DNA of 64,000 nucleotides from an uncultured Eubacteriales bacterium (GCA_934647945.1 CAKUFK010000004.1:1-64000); one strand, 5' to 3'; positions 15,723 through 25,206 are shown, counted from the stretch's first letter. Notes: generated by a model not told the origin, from the letters alone. Translations and numbers: made by a program.

Positions 15723-17546
15723 TCAATGGACCTCTCCGTTGTAATAGCCGTCGCCGCCGTTTTCCGGAGGAGGCGTCGTGCCATCGCCGGCGGGAGCGCC
15801 GCCGTCCTGAGGCGCCGCGGCTTTATATACCTTTTCGGAGACCTCATAAAACTTCTTCATCAGATCGTCCTGCTTCTGCTTGATCTCCTCGATGTTGTCG
15901 GACTTGTTGGCTTCTTTGAGAGCCTCGATCTTGCTTTGCAGCTCGGTCTTGTCGGCTTCCTCCACCTTGTCGCCGAGATCGGTCAGGGCCTTTTCACACT
16001 GGTACACCGCCTGATCGGCGCCGTTGTGAACTTCGACCGCCTCGCGGCGCTGTTTGTCCTCGGCCGCATACTGCTCGGCCTCCTTGACCGCCTTATCCAC
16101 GTCCTCCTTGGACATATTGGTGTTGGAGGTGATGGTGATGTGCTGCTCCCGGCCGGTGCCGAGGTCCTTGGCGCTGACGTTGACGATGCCGTTGGCGTCG
16201 ATATCGAAGGTGACCTCGATCTGCGGTACACCGCGGGGGGCCGGGGCGATACCGTCGAGATGGAACACGCCCAGGGTCTTGTTGTCCTTGGCGAATTCCC
16301 GCTCGCCCTGGAGCACATGCACCTCGACCGAGGGCTGATTATCGGCCGCAGTAGAGAAGATCTGGGACTTTTTGGTCGGGATGGTGGTATTCCGCTCGAT
16401 GACCTTGGTCATGACGCCGCCCATGGTCTCGACGCCCAGAGACAGGGGGGTGACGTCGAGAAGCAGCAGTCCCTTGACCTCACCGCCGAGCACGCCCGCC
16501 TGCAGCGCGGCGCCCATGGCGACGCACTCGTCGGGGTTGATGCCCTTGAAAGGTTCTTTGCCCATGAATTTCTGAATGGCCTCCTGCACGGCAGGGATCC
16601 GGGTGGAGCCGCCCACCAGCAGGACCTTATCGATCTGGGACGCCGACAGGCCGCTGTCGGACAGGGCCTGCTTGACCGGGCCCATGGTGGCCTCCACAAG
16701 GGGCGCGGTCAGCTCATTGAATTTCGCACGGGACAGGGTCATATCCAGATGTTTCGGCCCAGTCGCGTCGGCCGTGATGAAGGGCAGGCTGATGTTGCTC
16801 GAAAGGCCGCCTGACAGCTCGATTTTCGCCTTTTCGGCGGCTTCCCGCAGCCGCTGCATCGCCATCTTGTCGTTCGAGAGATCCACACCGGTATCGGCCT
16901 TGAAGCCCGCGACCATCCAGTCCACGATCTTCTGGTCGAAATCGTCGCCGCCCAGGCGGTTGTTGCCGGCGGTGGCAAGGACTTCCTGGACGCCGTCACC
17001 CATCTCGATGATGGACACGTCGAAGGTGCCGCCGCCCAAATCGTAGACCATGACCTTCTGGTCCTTTTCTTTGTCGATACCGTAAGCGAGGGCCGCGGCG
17101 GTCGGTTCGTTGATGATCCGCTTGACCTCCATGCCGGCGATCTTGCCCGCATCCTTGGTGGCCTGGCGCTGGGCGTCGGTGAAATAGGCCGGCACCGTGA
17201 TGACCGCCTCGGTCACCTTGTCGCCCAAATAGGCTTCCGCGTCCTGCTTGAGCTTCGAGAGGATCATGGCGGAGATTTCCTGGGGAGTATAGTCCTTGCT
17301 GTCGATCTTCACTTTATAACCCGTGCCCATCTCCCGCTTGATGGACGAAATCGTCCGGTCGGGATTGGAGACAGCCTGCTGCTTGGCGACCCGGCCGACA
17401 ATCCGCTCGCCGTCTTTTTTGAAGGCCACCACCGAAGGGGTGGTGCGGGCGCCCTCCGCGTTGGGGATGACGACGGATTCGCCGCCCTCGATGACCGCAA
17501 CGCAGGAGTTGGTCGTACCAAGGTCGATACCGATAATTTTTGCCAT
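15723..17546 (-). CDS. dnaK: Chaperone DnaK (Hsp70)
   Basis: 607 residues, Gram-positive type. ATPase domain with IGIDLGTTNSCVAV (5-18), the phosphate-2 motif VYDLGGGTFDVSI and the adenosine motif LVGGSTRIPAVQ; then the substrate-binding domain with DVTPLSLGVET and a C-terminal lid ending in a Gly/Pro-rich tail. ATG 17546 is preceded by CTGGAGGT; a longer open frame to 17585 is untranslated leader. Second-last gene of hrcA-grpE-dnaK-dnaJ. Confidence 0.99.
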   Translation of the reverse strand: MAKIIGIDLGTTNSCVAVIEGGESVVIPNAEGARTTPSVVAFKKDGERIVGRVAKQQAVSNPDRTISSIKREMGTGYKVKIDSKDYTPQEISAMILSKLKQDAEAYLGDKVTEAVITVPAYFTDAQRQATKDAGKIAGMEVKRIINEPTAAALAYGIDKEKDQKVMVYDLGGGTFDVSIIEMGDGVQEVLATAGNNRLGGDDFDQKIVDWMVAGFKADTGVDLSNDKMAMQRLREAAEKAKIELSGGLSSNISLPFITADATGPKHLDMTLSRAKFNELTAPLVEATMGPVKQALSDSGLSASQIDKVLLVGGSTRIPAVQEAIQKFMGKEPFKGINPDECVAMGAALQAGVLGGEVKGLLLLDVTPLSLGVETMGGVMTKVIERNTTIPTKKSQIFSTAADNQPSVEVHVLQGEREFAKDNKTLGVFHLDGIAPAPRGVPQIEVTFDIDANGIVNVSAKDLGTGREQHITITSNTNMSKEDVDKAVKEAEQYAAEDKQRREAVEVHNGADQAVYQCEKALTDLGDKVEEADKTELQSKIEALKEANKSDNIEEIKQKQDDLMKKFYEVSEKVYKAAAPQDGGAPAGDGTTPPPENGGDGYYNGEVH

Positions 17547-17634
17547 ATTTATTACCTCCAGATGTTGTAATCCCATATATTGCATCGCCGGATGAACGGC
17601 GGGATGCGGCTCATGTCAGATAGGCCGGGACAGG

Positions 17635-18231
17635 CTAGTTGGCCACTTTGACCATGGCGGGACGCAGCACCCGCCCTTTATAGCGATATCCTTTTTGGAA
17701 TACCTCCGTGACCGTGTCGGGCTCGACGCCGTCGGCATCCTCCCGCATGACCGCGTGATGCAGTTCCGGGTCGAAGGGCTGGCTCTCCGCCGGGATCTCC
17801 TCGAGCCCCAGGCCGGCCAATTCCTCATGGAACTGGCGGATAACCATATCCACGCCCTTTTTGTACTCTTCTCCGTCAGGCGCAGCTGCTGCCCGTTCCA
17901 AATTGTCAACTGTAGGGAGCAGGGCTTTGAGCATTTCGCCTCGGCTGAACTGGCCGAGCTGTTCCTTTTCCTGCTCGGTACGCCGTTTGTAATTGGCGTA
18001 TTCCGCCAGCATGCGCTGATATTGATCTTTGGTCTCGCCAAGCTCCTGCTCGGCTTTCTCCAGTTTCTCTCGGAGCTCCTTCAGCCGGGCATCGTCTTTC
18101 TCGGGCTTCTCCCGTTTCGCCTTCCTGGCTTTCTCCGGTTTTCCCTCCGAGGGTACGGCTTCAGCGGCCGCTGGAGCCTCTTCGGCCTCAGCAGCCGGCT
18201 TCGGCTCCTCGTACGTCTTGGTTTCGTCCAT
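17635..18231 (-). CDS. grpE: Nucleotide exchange factor GrpE
   Basis: 198 residues. Long Glu/Lys/Ala-rich disordered N-terminus (about 1-50), coiled coil (about 48-90, KELREKLEKAEQELGETKDQ), then the GrpE core with YQRMLAEYANYKRRTEQE, LPTVDNLERA and the C-terminal signature PDTVTEVFQKGYRYKGRVLR. Releases ADP from DnaK. It lies 23 nt after hrcA and before dnaK in the same transcript. Confidence 0.97.
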   Translation of the reverse strand: MDETKTYEEPKPAAEAEEAPAAAEAVPSEGKPEKARKAKREKPEKDDARLKELREKLEKAEQELGETKDQYQRMLAEYANYKRRTEQEKEQLGQFSRGEMLKALLPTVDNLERAAAAPDGEEYKKGVDMVIRQFHEELAGLGLEEIPAESQPFDPELHHAVMREDADGVEPDTVTEVFQKGYRYKGRVLRPAMVKVAN

Positions 18232-18254
18232 GTCAAAACATCCTCTCCGCGGCG

Positions 18255-19286
18255 TCAGCCGTCTTTGTTCAGTTCTCCCAACAGCCGGCTGACCGTCTGC
18301 GCGAAATATTCAATCTGGGGAATCGTCGCGGCATAGTCCATCCGCAGGGGGCCGATGATGCCGATCGAACCGTCCGCCATCCCCCCCTGGGAATATCCGG
18401 TGATGATAATGCTCGAGCCGTCCAGCTCGGGGCGCGGGCTCTCGCTGCCGAGCACCACCCGCAGCCCGCCCGAATGAGCGGTCAGCATACTGGCGAGCAG
18501 GTCCCTCTGTGACAGGAAGGATAGAAGGGAACGGGCCCGTTCCAGCTCGTAGTCGGGATGCTGGAGCAGATTCAGCTGCCCGGAAAGGAGCACCTCCGCC
18601 TCGGCCGAATCCTGAACCAGCTCCACGAAAGCCGTAAGCGCCGGGGCACAGGCCAGGCCGTATTCCCCAAGCGCGACCAGCAGACTCTGAACCTGCGCCA
18701 GCCCGACGTCTGCGAGAGGCTGATCCAGAAACTCCGCGTTCAGTGTTTTCGACAGCCGATCGAGCAGCGGGCCGTCGGCCTCGCACTCAAAACGGCACAA
18801 ACGGCTGCGCAGCACACCCGAGCTGGTCATCAGGAGCAGCGCCGCGCTCCTGGAACCGGAACGCATGACTTCGATGCGGCGAATGGTGGAACCCTGCTGG
18901 TCAGGGGTGGTGGTGACCGCCGCACAACCGGTGACGGCGGCCAGTGCCTGGGAGGCCACCTCAATGAGCCGCTCCGGGTCGCCCGCAGCCCCGGCCAGCA
19001 TATCCTCGATCTCCCGGCGGCGTTTTTCCGACAGTGTCTGCCGCCGCATGAGGGAGTCGATATACAGCCGGAACGCCCTGGCGGTAGGGATACGCCCCGC
19101 AGAGGTATGGGGCTGTTCGAGATAGCCGGCCGCCGCCAGATCCGCCATATCGTTGCGGATGGTGGCGGAGGACACCGCGTTATCGAGCATTTCCACAAGC
19201 GCCTTTGAGCCAACCGGCTCGCCGGTTTGGATGTACGCATCGATGATGGCGGCCAGGATTTTCTGTTTGCGCTCACCCAGCTCCAT
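18255..19286 (-). CDS. hrcA: Heat-inducible transcription repressor HrcA
   Basis: 343 residues. Binds CIRCE and represses the heat-shock operon. N-terminal winged helix: ERKQKILAAIIDAYIQTGEPVGSKAL is spread over residues 4-29, followed by SSATIRNDMADLAAAGYLEQPHTSAGR, the classic HrcA stretch. ATG 19286 is spaced 7 nt from AAAGGA. The frame is open further to 19358, but that region contains the operator. First gene of the operon and self-regulated through CIRCE. Confidence 0.97.
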   Translation of the reverse strand: MELGERKQKILAAIIDAYIQTGEPVGSKALVEMLDNAVSSATIRNDMADLAAAGYLEQPHTSAGRIPTARAFRLYIDSLMRRQTLSEKRRREIEDMLAGAAGDPERLIEVASQALAAVTGCAAVTTTPDQQGSTIRRIEVMRSGSRSAALLLMTSSGVLRSRLCRFECEADGPLLDRLSKTLNAEFLDQPLADVGLAQVQSLLVALGEYGLACAPALTAFVELVQDSAEAEVLLSGQLNLLQHPDYELERARSLLSFLSQRDLLASMLTAHSGGLRVVLGSESPRPELDGSSIIITGYSQGGMADGSIGIIGPLRMDYAATIPQIEYFAQTVSRLLGELNKDG

Positions 19287-19351
19287 GACCATCTTCCTTT
19301 CTATATCACCGGCCGCGCGGCCGGACAGGAGGCGGGCTTCAGTGTCAGGGT

Positions 19352-19378
19352 TTAGCACTCTTGCACTTCGAGTGCTAA
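19352..19378 (-). promoter_or_regulatory. CIRCE operator
   Basis: Perfect TTAGCACTC - 9 nt - GAGTGCTAA (19352-19360 and 19370-19378), the HrcA binding site, between the promoter and hrcA. Confidence 0.98.
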
Positions 19379-19385
19379 CATCTAT

Positions 19386-19414
19386 ACTCTACCATTCCCC
19401 ATGCCTTCTGTCAA
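19386..19414 (-). promoter_or_regulatory. Promoter of the heat-shock operon
   Basis: Minus strand TTGACA (19414-19409), 17-bp spacer, TAGAGT (19391-19386). CIRCE begins 8 bp downstream, at the expected transcription start. Confidence 0.75.
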
Positions 19415-19590
19415 TATTCAAATTGTGAATCTTTTGTTAAAACCATGCGGTTTGTCTATTTTTGTGCGAGAAATCGGCAGAAGAGCCCACTGTTTAAAAA
19501 TATGCAAGTTGTACATTTATTTGACATGACAATTGTAAATATATACCACAATAGATGGCGCTCCCATTCAAAGTTCGGCAGTTTTGCTTG

Positions 19591-19619
19591 TTGATAATCT
19601 GGCAATCTTTGTATATAAT
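19591..19619 (+). promoter_or_regulatory. Promoter of the 86-residue protein gene
   Basis: TTGATA (19591-19596), 17-bp spacer, TATAAT (19614-19619), in an A/T-rich gap of about 300 nt (19379-19682) that otherwise holds only the divergent heat-shock promoter. Confidence 0.75.
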
Positions 19620-19682
19620 AAAAAGCAGGGACCAGAACCATAGGCCTCCGGAAGGGGTGCCTCTGAAAGGAGTCTGAAAATC

Positions 19683-19943
19683 ATGGCCGATCTGCAAATT
19701 CACAATTTCGATTTCAACAAACTCATGGAGTTCGCTTCCACCGCCAAAGGCGATGTATATCTGAAAACCCCTGACGGCGACGTGCTCAACCTGAAGAGCC
19801 GTTTGACGCAGCTGCTCGCCCTGTCCAGCGCTATCGACTGGGGAAACATCGGCGAGGCCACCGTTACCTGCAAGAATATGGATGACGAATCCCGTTTGTT
19901 CCGCCTGAACCTTTACGGTGAGGACCATGTCGAGGGGAAGTGA
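19683..19943 (+). CDS. Small conserved clostridial protein, unknown function
   Basis: 86 residues, no signal peptide or membrane segment. The centre KGDVYLKTPDGDVLNLKSRL followed by a hydrophobic helix is reminiscent of a small clostridial family often mislabelled polyA polymerase in databases; this is from memory and unverified. GAAAGGAGT precedes the ATG. Strong promoter and terminator on either side suggest an abundant, independently expressed protein. It faces away from the heat-shock operon. Confidence 0.75.
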   Translation: MADLQIHNFDFNKLMEFASTAKGDVYLKTPDGDVLNLKSRLTQLLALSSAIDWGNIGEATVTCKNMDDESRLFRLNLYGEDHVEGK

Positions 19944-19965
19944 AAACCGCCCCTGCATGCTTTTG

Positions 19966-20001
19966 AAAAACCGCCCGCAGTGGAATCTGCGGGCGGTTTT
20001 T
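19966..20001. terminator. Bidirectional terminator
   Basis: Perfect 15-bp stem (19966-19980 with 19987-20001) with A-run and T-run flanks; serves the 86-residue gene on plus and plsY on minus. Confidence 0.88.
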
Positions 20002-20071
20002 CCAGTCCAAAATGGCTGCAACCTTGCTAAGATGCCGTGACATGCTTCGTCAGGAGCGGTCCGGCGTTCTG

Positions 20072-20770
20072 TTATGACGTCTTTTTCCCCAGGCGGCTTT
20101 CCGTTCCGTGGATGATCCGTTTGATATTGGGAATATGTTTGATGACCAAAATCGCCGCAATCAGCAGGGACATCGCGGTGCAGAACCACACCGTCTCGTC
20201 CGCCTTGTGATCGACGAACATCCGGAAAACGAAGGTAAACACCGGCAGCAGGGACGCGGCGATGACCGAGCCCAGGGACACCATCCGCCAGGCCAGCACT
20301 GCCAGAATAAAAAATCCGAGGCAGATCAGAGCCACCCGCCAATCGAGGATGAGCATCATGCCCAAGGTGGTCATCACGCCTTTCCCTCCCCGGAAACCGA
20401 AATAGAGGGGATACAGATGACCGATGATGCAGAAAAAACCCGCCAGATACTGGCCGACCAGCATCATCCCGTCCAGCCCCTGTACGCCCGTGACGGGCGA
20501 CGCGGAAAGCTGCAGATGCCCCATCAGCCATCCGCCCGCCAGGACCGACAGAAAGCTCTTGAGCAAATCCCCCACGGTGGTGATCAGCGCCGGCAGCTTG
20601 CCCTGGGAACGGAGCACGTTGGTCGCCCCGGCATTGCCGCTGCCGTACCTCCGGATGTCATCCTTGGCGAAAATCTTGGTAACGATGATGGCGGAATTGA
20701 CGCTGCCCAGCAGATAGGCGGCCGCCATGGTCAGCAGCAGGGCCAACCAGCTGTTTTTCAGGAATTCCAT
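20072..20770 (-). CDS. plsY: Acyl-phosphate glycerol-3-phosphate acyltransferase
   Basis: Integral membrane enzyme that acylates glycerol-3-phosphate with acyl-phosphate, the first step of phospholipid synthesis. 232 residues, about six membrane segments. PlsY motifs: LLGSVNSAIIVTK, RRYGSGNAGATNVLR, and GHLYPLYFGFRGGKGVMTTLG. Start MEFLKNSW at 20770 with AAGGAGG 13 nt upstream; the frame stays open another 73 codons only because it shadows der. Next to der, as in many Firmicutes. Confidence 0.95.
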   Translation of the reverse strand: MEFLKNSWLALLLTMAAAYLLGSVNSAIIVTKIFAKDDIRRYGSGNAGATNVLRSQGKLPALITTVGDLLKSFLSVLAGGWLMGHLQLSASPVTGVQGLDGMMLVGQYLAGFFCIIGHLYPLYFGFRGGKGVMTTLGMMLILDWRVALICLGFFILAVLAWRMVSLGSVIAASLLPVFTFVFRMFVDHKADETVWFCTAMSLLIAAILVIKHIPNIKRIIHGTESRLGKKTS

Positions 20771-20849
20771 GAACAATGGGATTGCCTCCTTCAAAAACGG
20801 ATGGTTCGCGGCGCAGATGTCCCGCAGGCGAAGAACGGCGGGCGGGCCG

Positions 20850-22187
20850 CTATTTGGACGCCCCGCCCTTCTCCCCCCGCTCCCGCACGATGAAACGCAC
20901 GGGGGTGCCCTCCAGCCCGAAGGTCTGGCGCAGCTGGTTCTCCAAATACCGCTGATAGGAATAGTGGAACAGATCCGCCCGGTTGACAAAGCAGACGAAG
21001 GTGGGTGGGCGGGTGGATGGCTGGGTCATATAATAGATTTTCAGCCGCCGCCCCTTGTCTGTGGGGGGCTGGACACGCGCTGTGGCGTCGGCCAGGACGT
21101 CGTTGAGCATACCGGTAGAAACCCGCATGCTGTTCTGCTCATTGACATACCGGATCACCTCGAACAGGCGGTCGAGGCGCTGCCCCGTCTTGGCGGAGAG
21201 GAACACGATGGGCGCGTAAGACATAAAGCTCAGGTCCTCCCGGAGGCTTTTCCGCATCCGGTCCATGGTCTTATCGTCCTTTTCCACGGCATCCCATTTG
21301 TTGACCGCCACCACGCAGGCCTTTCCCGCCTCCAGGGCAAGGCCTGCCACTTTGCTGTCCTGCTCGGTGAAGCCCTCCACTCCGTCGATGAGGATGACGC
21401 AGACATCCGCCCGTTCCACCGCCATCTGGGCGCGCAAAATGCTGTATTTTTCGATCGCGTCATCCACCCGGCTGCGGCGCCGCAGTCCGGCGGTGTCGAT
21501 GAACACGAACCGGCCGTGCCGGTTGCTGACCTCGGTATCGATCGCATCCCGGGTGGTACCCGCGATATCGGAAACAATGCTCCGTTCCTCTCCCGCCACG
21601 GCGTTGACCAGAGAGGATTTGCCGGCGTTCGGCTTGCCGATGACCGCCACCTTGACGGCGTCGCCCGTCTCTTCTTCCGCCCCCTCCGGCGGCAGGTGTT
21701 CAAACACCGCGTCGAGCAGGTCGCCGGTGCCGGTTCCGTGAACGGAGGAGACCGCCACCGGATCTCCGAGTCCGAGATTGTAAAACTCATAGAATTCGGG
21801 CGGCACTTCCCCGATCCGGTCGCACTTGTTGACGCACAGCACCACCGGCTTGCCGCATTTTTGCAGCATAGCCGCCACGTCGGCATCGCTCGCGGTAACG
21901 CCCGCCTGCAGGTCGGTGACCAGGACGATGACGTCCGCCTGCTCGATGGCGAGCTCGGCTTGATACCGCATCTGCCGGAGCAGCTGGTCATCGGTTTTCG
22001 GCTCGATACCGCCGGTATCCGCGAGCAGGAGCGTCCGCCCCCTCCACTCGCAGGGCGCGAAGACCCGGTCTCTGGTCACACCCGGCGTGTCTTTAACAAT
22101 GGACAGCCGCTGGCCGATAAGCTTGTTGAACAATGTGGATTTTCCCACGTTGGGGCGGCCGACGACCGCGACGACGGGCCTTGCCAT
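20850..22187 (-). CDS. der: Ribosome-associated GTPase Der (EngA)
   Basis: 445 residues with two tandem GTPase domains, each with P-loop (GRPNVGKST at 11-19; GKPNAGKSS near 183-191), DTxG (ADTGGIE and IDTAGLRR) and NKCD / NKWD motifs, then the C-terminal KH-like domain. Needed for 50S ribosome assembly. Followed by plsY 79 nt later and preceded by DUF512, all in the same direction. Confidence 0.98.
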   Translation of the reverse strand: MARPVVAVVGRPNVGKSTLFNKLIGQRLSIVKDTPGVTRDRVFAPCEWRGRTLLLADTGGIEPKTDDQLLRQMRYQAELAIEQADVIVLVTDLQAGVTASDADVAAMLQKCGKPVVLCVNKCDRIGEVPPEFYEFYNLGLGDPVAVSSVHGTGTGDLLDAVFEHLPPEGAEEETGDAVKVAVIGKPNAGKSSLVNAVAGEERSIVSDIAGTTRDAIDTEVSNRHGRFVFIDTAGLRRRSRVDDAIEKYSILRAQMAVERADVCVILIDGVEGFTEQDSKVAGLALEAGKACVVAVNKWDAVEKDDKTMDRMRKSLREDLSFMSYAPIVFLSAKTGQRLDRLFEVIRYVNEQNSMRVSTGMLNDVLADATARVQPPTDKGRRLKIYYMTQPSTRPPTFVCFVNRADLFHYSYQRYLENQLRQTFGLEGTPVRFIVRERGEKGGASK

Positions 22188-22240
22188 ACGCGTCCCTCCT
22201 TATCAGATAATATTGGTCTGTCCGGATTGTCCCGTTTCAT

Positions 22241-23539
22241 TCAGCGGAGCAGCTCTTGCAGCAGGGCGGCCCCGTCGACAGGCACCACCCGCAGCTCCAC
22301 ACCGAGTTCCCGCTCGACGTCACCCGGCTGGACATCGTCGAGAAAGCGGTCCTTTTCATGCCGCAGCATCGCGTCGGGAATAAGAAGGACAGGCGCCGTC
22401 CGGCCTTTCAACTGCCGGATCAGGTCTCCTCCGGTGACGAGCCCCGCCACCGTGATGGTCTCCCCGAAAAACACATTGCGGACCGCCATGACATCCACAT
22501 GCAGATTATCCCACTTTTTTCCGGCCTCGTCAATAAGCATCCGCAGCAGCGGAGCCGCCGCCACGCCCGTGGCAATGGTCATGCGGGTGCCCTCCGGGGT
22601 TTCCTCACAGGCGGCGAGGGCTTCCCGGAATTCTTTAAACAGCAGCGCGGTCAGGCCCACGCCGTTTTCGAGCTGCGCCATATCCTCATAAAACGCCGCC
22701 TCAGGAATCGGGCGCCCGGCCTTTAAATAGAACTCGTCCGCCGGAAAAAACACCCGGCTCCCGCGTTCCGCCAGCATCCGGCCGCCAAAGGCTTCGACCG
22801 CGTCGATCACGGCCGCGGCCTCCTCTTTCGTGAACAGACGCAGGGGCTCGAGCCCTTCCCGATACTTGGTCAGCCCCACCGGCACGGCCGCCACGCTTTC
22901 CACGGCATCCCCCAGGACCGCGAGATCGGCCATGCTGCGTATCAGCTCGTCCCCGTCATTATAACCCGGGCAGAGCACCAACTGGCACTCCAGGCGGATG
23001 CCGGCTTCCGCAAACCGCCGCAGCAGGGACAGGCTCTCCCCGGCAAAACGGTTGCCCATCATCCGGCAGCGCAGTTCGGGATTGGTGGTGTGGACCGAGA
23101 CATGAATGGGGCTGATGTGCATCTCGAGGATCCGGGTCACCTCGTGTTCGGTCAGATTGGTCAGGGTGATGTAATTGCCGAACAGGAAGGACAGGCGGCT
23201 GTCGTCGTCCTTGAAATACAGGCTCTCCCGCATACCAGGCGGCATCTGGTCGATAAAGCAGAATACGCATTTGTTCCGGCAGCGGTGCTGCTTGTCCATC
23301 AGGTAGGAGGCGAAGGTCAGCCCGGTTTCCCCGCCGGCGTCCCGGTGGAGCCGGAGAACCCGCCGTTTTCCCTCCGACGTTTCGATCACGGCGGTCAGGC
23401 AGGGCTCGTCCAGATAGAAGCGGTAATCGAGCACGTCCGCGATTTCGTGGCCGTTGAGGGCCAGCAGCCGGTCCCCAGGCCGGATGGATTTGCGGGCCGC
23501 CGGACTGCCCGGCACCACCCCGCTGATCGTCACCGCCAT
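22241..23539 (-). CDS. DUF512 protein: PDZ domain plus radical-SAM-like domain
   Basis: 432 residues. PDZ-like N-terminus (ISGVVPGSPAARKSIRPGD, 5-23), a CxxxCxxC cluster motif (Cys87, Cys91, Cys94 in CRNKCVFCFID), then the DUF512 C-terminal domain (ITVAGLVTGGDL). The family is conserved in Firmicutes and Cyanobacteria beside der, as here; its reaction is unknown. Start ATG 23539 follows AAAGGAGG; the open frame above it is shadow of rpmF. Confidence 0.9.
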   Translation of the reverse strand: MAVTISGVVPGSPAARKSIRPGDRLLALNGHEIADVLDYRFYLDEPCLTAVIETSEGKRRVLRLHRDAGGETGLTFASYLMDKQHRCRNKCVFCFIDQMPPGMRESLYFKDDDSRLSFLFGNYITLTNLTEHEVTRILEMHISPIHVSVHTTNPELRCRMMGNRFAGESLSLLRRFAEAGIRLECQLVLCPGYNDGDELIRSMADLAVLGDAVESVAAVPVGLTKYREGLEPLRLFTKEEAAAVIDAVEAFGGRMLAERGSRVFFPADEFYLKAGRPIPEAAFYEDMAQLENGVGLTALLFKEFREALAACEETPEGTRMTIATGVAAAPLLRMLIDEAGKKWDNLHVDVMAVRNVFFGETITVAGLVTGGDLIRQLKGRTAPVLLIPDAMLRHEKDRFLDDVQPGDVERELGVELRVVPVDGAALLQELLR

Positions 23540-23651
23540 CGGGCGTCCTCCTTTCCCCGTCACAAAAATAGAAGGCGCAACCCCTTGCAGGTTACACCCT
23601 CCATTTTGGCACCACACGATTCCTGATATCCAACAGGGTTCCTCCCAGATA

Positions 23652-23837
23652 TCAGGCGTCCTTTTTGACGATTTGTTTGCCGTTGTAATAGCCGCAATTG
23701 CCGCAAAGACGATGCGCACGCTTGTATTCGCCGCAATTCGAGCATTTTACGAGCGCCGGAGCCTCGATCTTCCAGACATTGTTCCGTCTTTTGTCCCGGC
23801 GCGCCTTGGAATGTTTCCTTTTGGGTACTATCGCCAC
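23652..23837 (-). CDS. rpmF: 50S ribosomal protein L32
   Basis: 61 residues; VPKRKHSKARRDKRR basic N-terminus and a four-cysteine zinc ribbon (CSNC ... CGNC), the Cys-containing L32 form. The start is GTG 23837, 8 nt after GAAGGAGGT; a TTG further up (23855) overlaps the ribosome site itself. It follows yceD by 38 nt, the common yceD-rpmF pairing. Confidence 0.95.
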   Translation of the reverse strand: MAIVPKRKHSKARRDKRRNNVWKIEAPALVKCSNCGEYKRAHRLCGNCGYYNGKQIVKKDA

Positions 23838-23875
23838 CGTCAGCACCTCCTTCAACCTACTTGAAGCCTACTCCA

Positions 23876-24373
23876 TCACGAGTGATTCCACTGTCCCAGC
23901 GCCTCGAGACGGGGATCGGCGGCCTGCGGCTTGCAGCCGCACAGGCCCTCGTTCTGATCCTTGCCGCAGTGGGGGCACAGGCCCCGGCAGTCCTCGCGGC
24001 AAAGGACCTTTGACGGCAGGCTGAGGATCAAATCCGCTTCCACCAGGCTGTCCAGAGGAAGCTGATAGTTGTCCACCAGCACAAACTCGCCGTTGTCCTC
24101 GTTATTCAGGGAGGTCACCAGAATATGCTCGACCGGCACAAGCCGTTCGCAGCGGATGTCCCGCAGGCAGCGGTCGCACGCTCCTTCAAACAGATAGCGC
24201 GCCTCGGCCCGCAGGCTGACGACGTCGGCGGATACCCGTACTTCCCCCTCCACCACCACAGGATGCGGGAACGGATGGGATCCCCCGATCACGAGCTCCG
24301 ACAAATCCAGCTCGCAATGCAGGGGCAGGGATTCCTTTTCGCCCATGAACAAGGGCTTGAGTTGCAAAAGCAT
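23876..24373 (-). CDS. yceD: YceD / DUF177 family protein
   Basis: 165 residues. C-terminal CDRCLRDIRCE plus CREDCRGLCPHCGKDQNEGLC is the DUF177 zinc-like signature. The family is co-transcribed with rpmF and is linked to 23S rRNA accumulation in plants and bacteria; the exact role here is inferred from the family. It directly precedes rpmF. Confidence 0.9.
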   Translation of the reverse strand: MLLQLKPLFMGEKESLPLHCELDLSELVIGGSHPFPHPVVVEGEVRVSADVVSLRAEARYLFEGACDRCLRDIRCERLVPVEHILVTSLNNEDNGEFVLVDNYQLPLDSLVEADLILSLPSKVLCREDCRGLCPHCGKDQNEGLCGCKPQAADPRLEALGQWNHS

Positions 24374-24436
24374 AATCCACCTCGAGTGTCACGCAGAATA
24401 TTATATCGGTCCGGGGCAGGTTTGTCAACCACTTTT

Positions 24437-25126
24437 TCACCGAATCGGCGGCACGGCCCCCCGCACGATATCAAAAGCGCCGGAACGCAGCCCTTCCAGA
24501 AGCGTGCGGTTGTCGGTCACCTCGCTGTGAAAGCGCACACCGGTACCGGAAAGGTCGGGGAGCTCGTGATAATCCGAACCGGCGATAGCCGTCAGGCCGT
24601 GCTCCTCCGCGTAAGCAGCGGCGAGCCCGTTGTGGCTGTCGTGGCGGGGGTTCCCGTTGAAAACCTCCAGCCCGTCGAGGCAGGAGGGCGGACAGCGGGT
24701 CAGGCCGGGACGAAAGGGATGGGCCTGCGCCCACCACAACCCGTTTTCCTTTGCAAAACGGGAGAAAACCTCCGGAGAGAGGGTATACAGCGCCGGATGC
24801 GCCTCGAGCAGCGCGGGCGTGGCCCCATAGACCAGGTAATCGTTATTGCTGCCGGCAAAGCGCAGCTCCAGGCCGAGCAGGACGGTCATGCCGAGCACCC
24901 CGCCCGCATCCCGGGCCGCCCTCCAGCCGGTGAGATACCGGTCCAGCTTGTCCCGCCAGGATGTATCTGCCGGCATATCACCGAAAAAACCTTCGGTATA
25001 ATGATCGGTGACGACGATCCCGTCGTACCCTGCCGCATGGTACCGGCGCACCCCTTCCGCCGCGGGCACCCGCCCGCAGGAGCTGACTTCCATGGTATGG
25101 AAATGCGTTTCAAAAAAGCCGCCCAT
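24437..25126 (-). CDS. PHP-domain phosphoesterase
   Basis: 229 residues. Metal-binding HFH motif in FETHFHTMEVSSCGR (5-19), later VTDHYTE, QAHPFRPG and GSDYHE, matching the PHP fold of histidinol-phosphatase-like and nucleotide/oligonucleotide phosphoesterases. The substrate is not clear. Start ATG 25126 gives the normal PHP N-terminus and has AAGGATGGG upstream; the frame opens ten codons earlier. No histidine gene is adjacent, so a HisK role is not supported by context. Confidence 0.85.
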   Translation of the reverse strand: MGGFFETHFHTMEVSSCGRVPAAEGVRRYHAAGYDGIVVTDHYTEGFFGDMPADTSWRDKLDRYLTGWRAARDAGGVLGMTVLLGLELRFAGSNNDYLVYGATPALLEAHPALYTLSPEVFSRFAKENGLWWAQAHPFRPGLTRCPPSCLDGLEVFNGNPRHDSHNGLAAAYAEEHGLTAIAGSDYHELPDLSGTGVRFHSEVTDNRTLLEGLRSGAFDIVRGAVPPIR

Positions 25127-25206
25127 TTTGTCCCATCCTTTGCCGTTTCCCCGCAAAAGGACGGGAACGGCGCGGCCGTTCCCGTCCTCCGGTGTGTAGG
25201 CTGTCG

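Noticed and set aside
20727..22691. A 654-codon plus-strand frame opposite der and DUF512
   Set aside because: Pure shadow of two well-supported genes.
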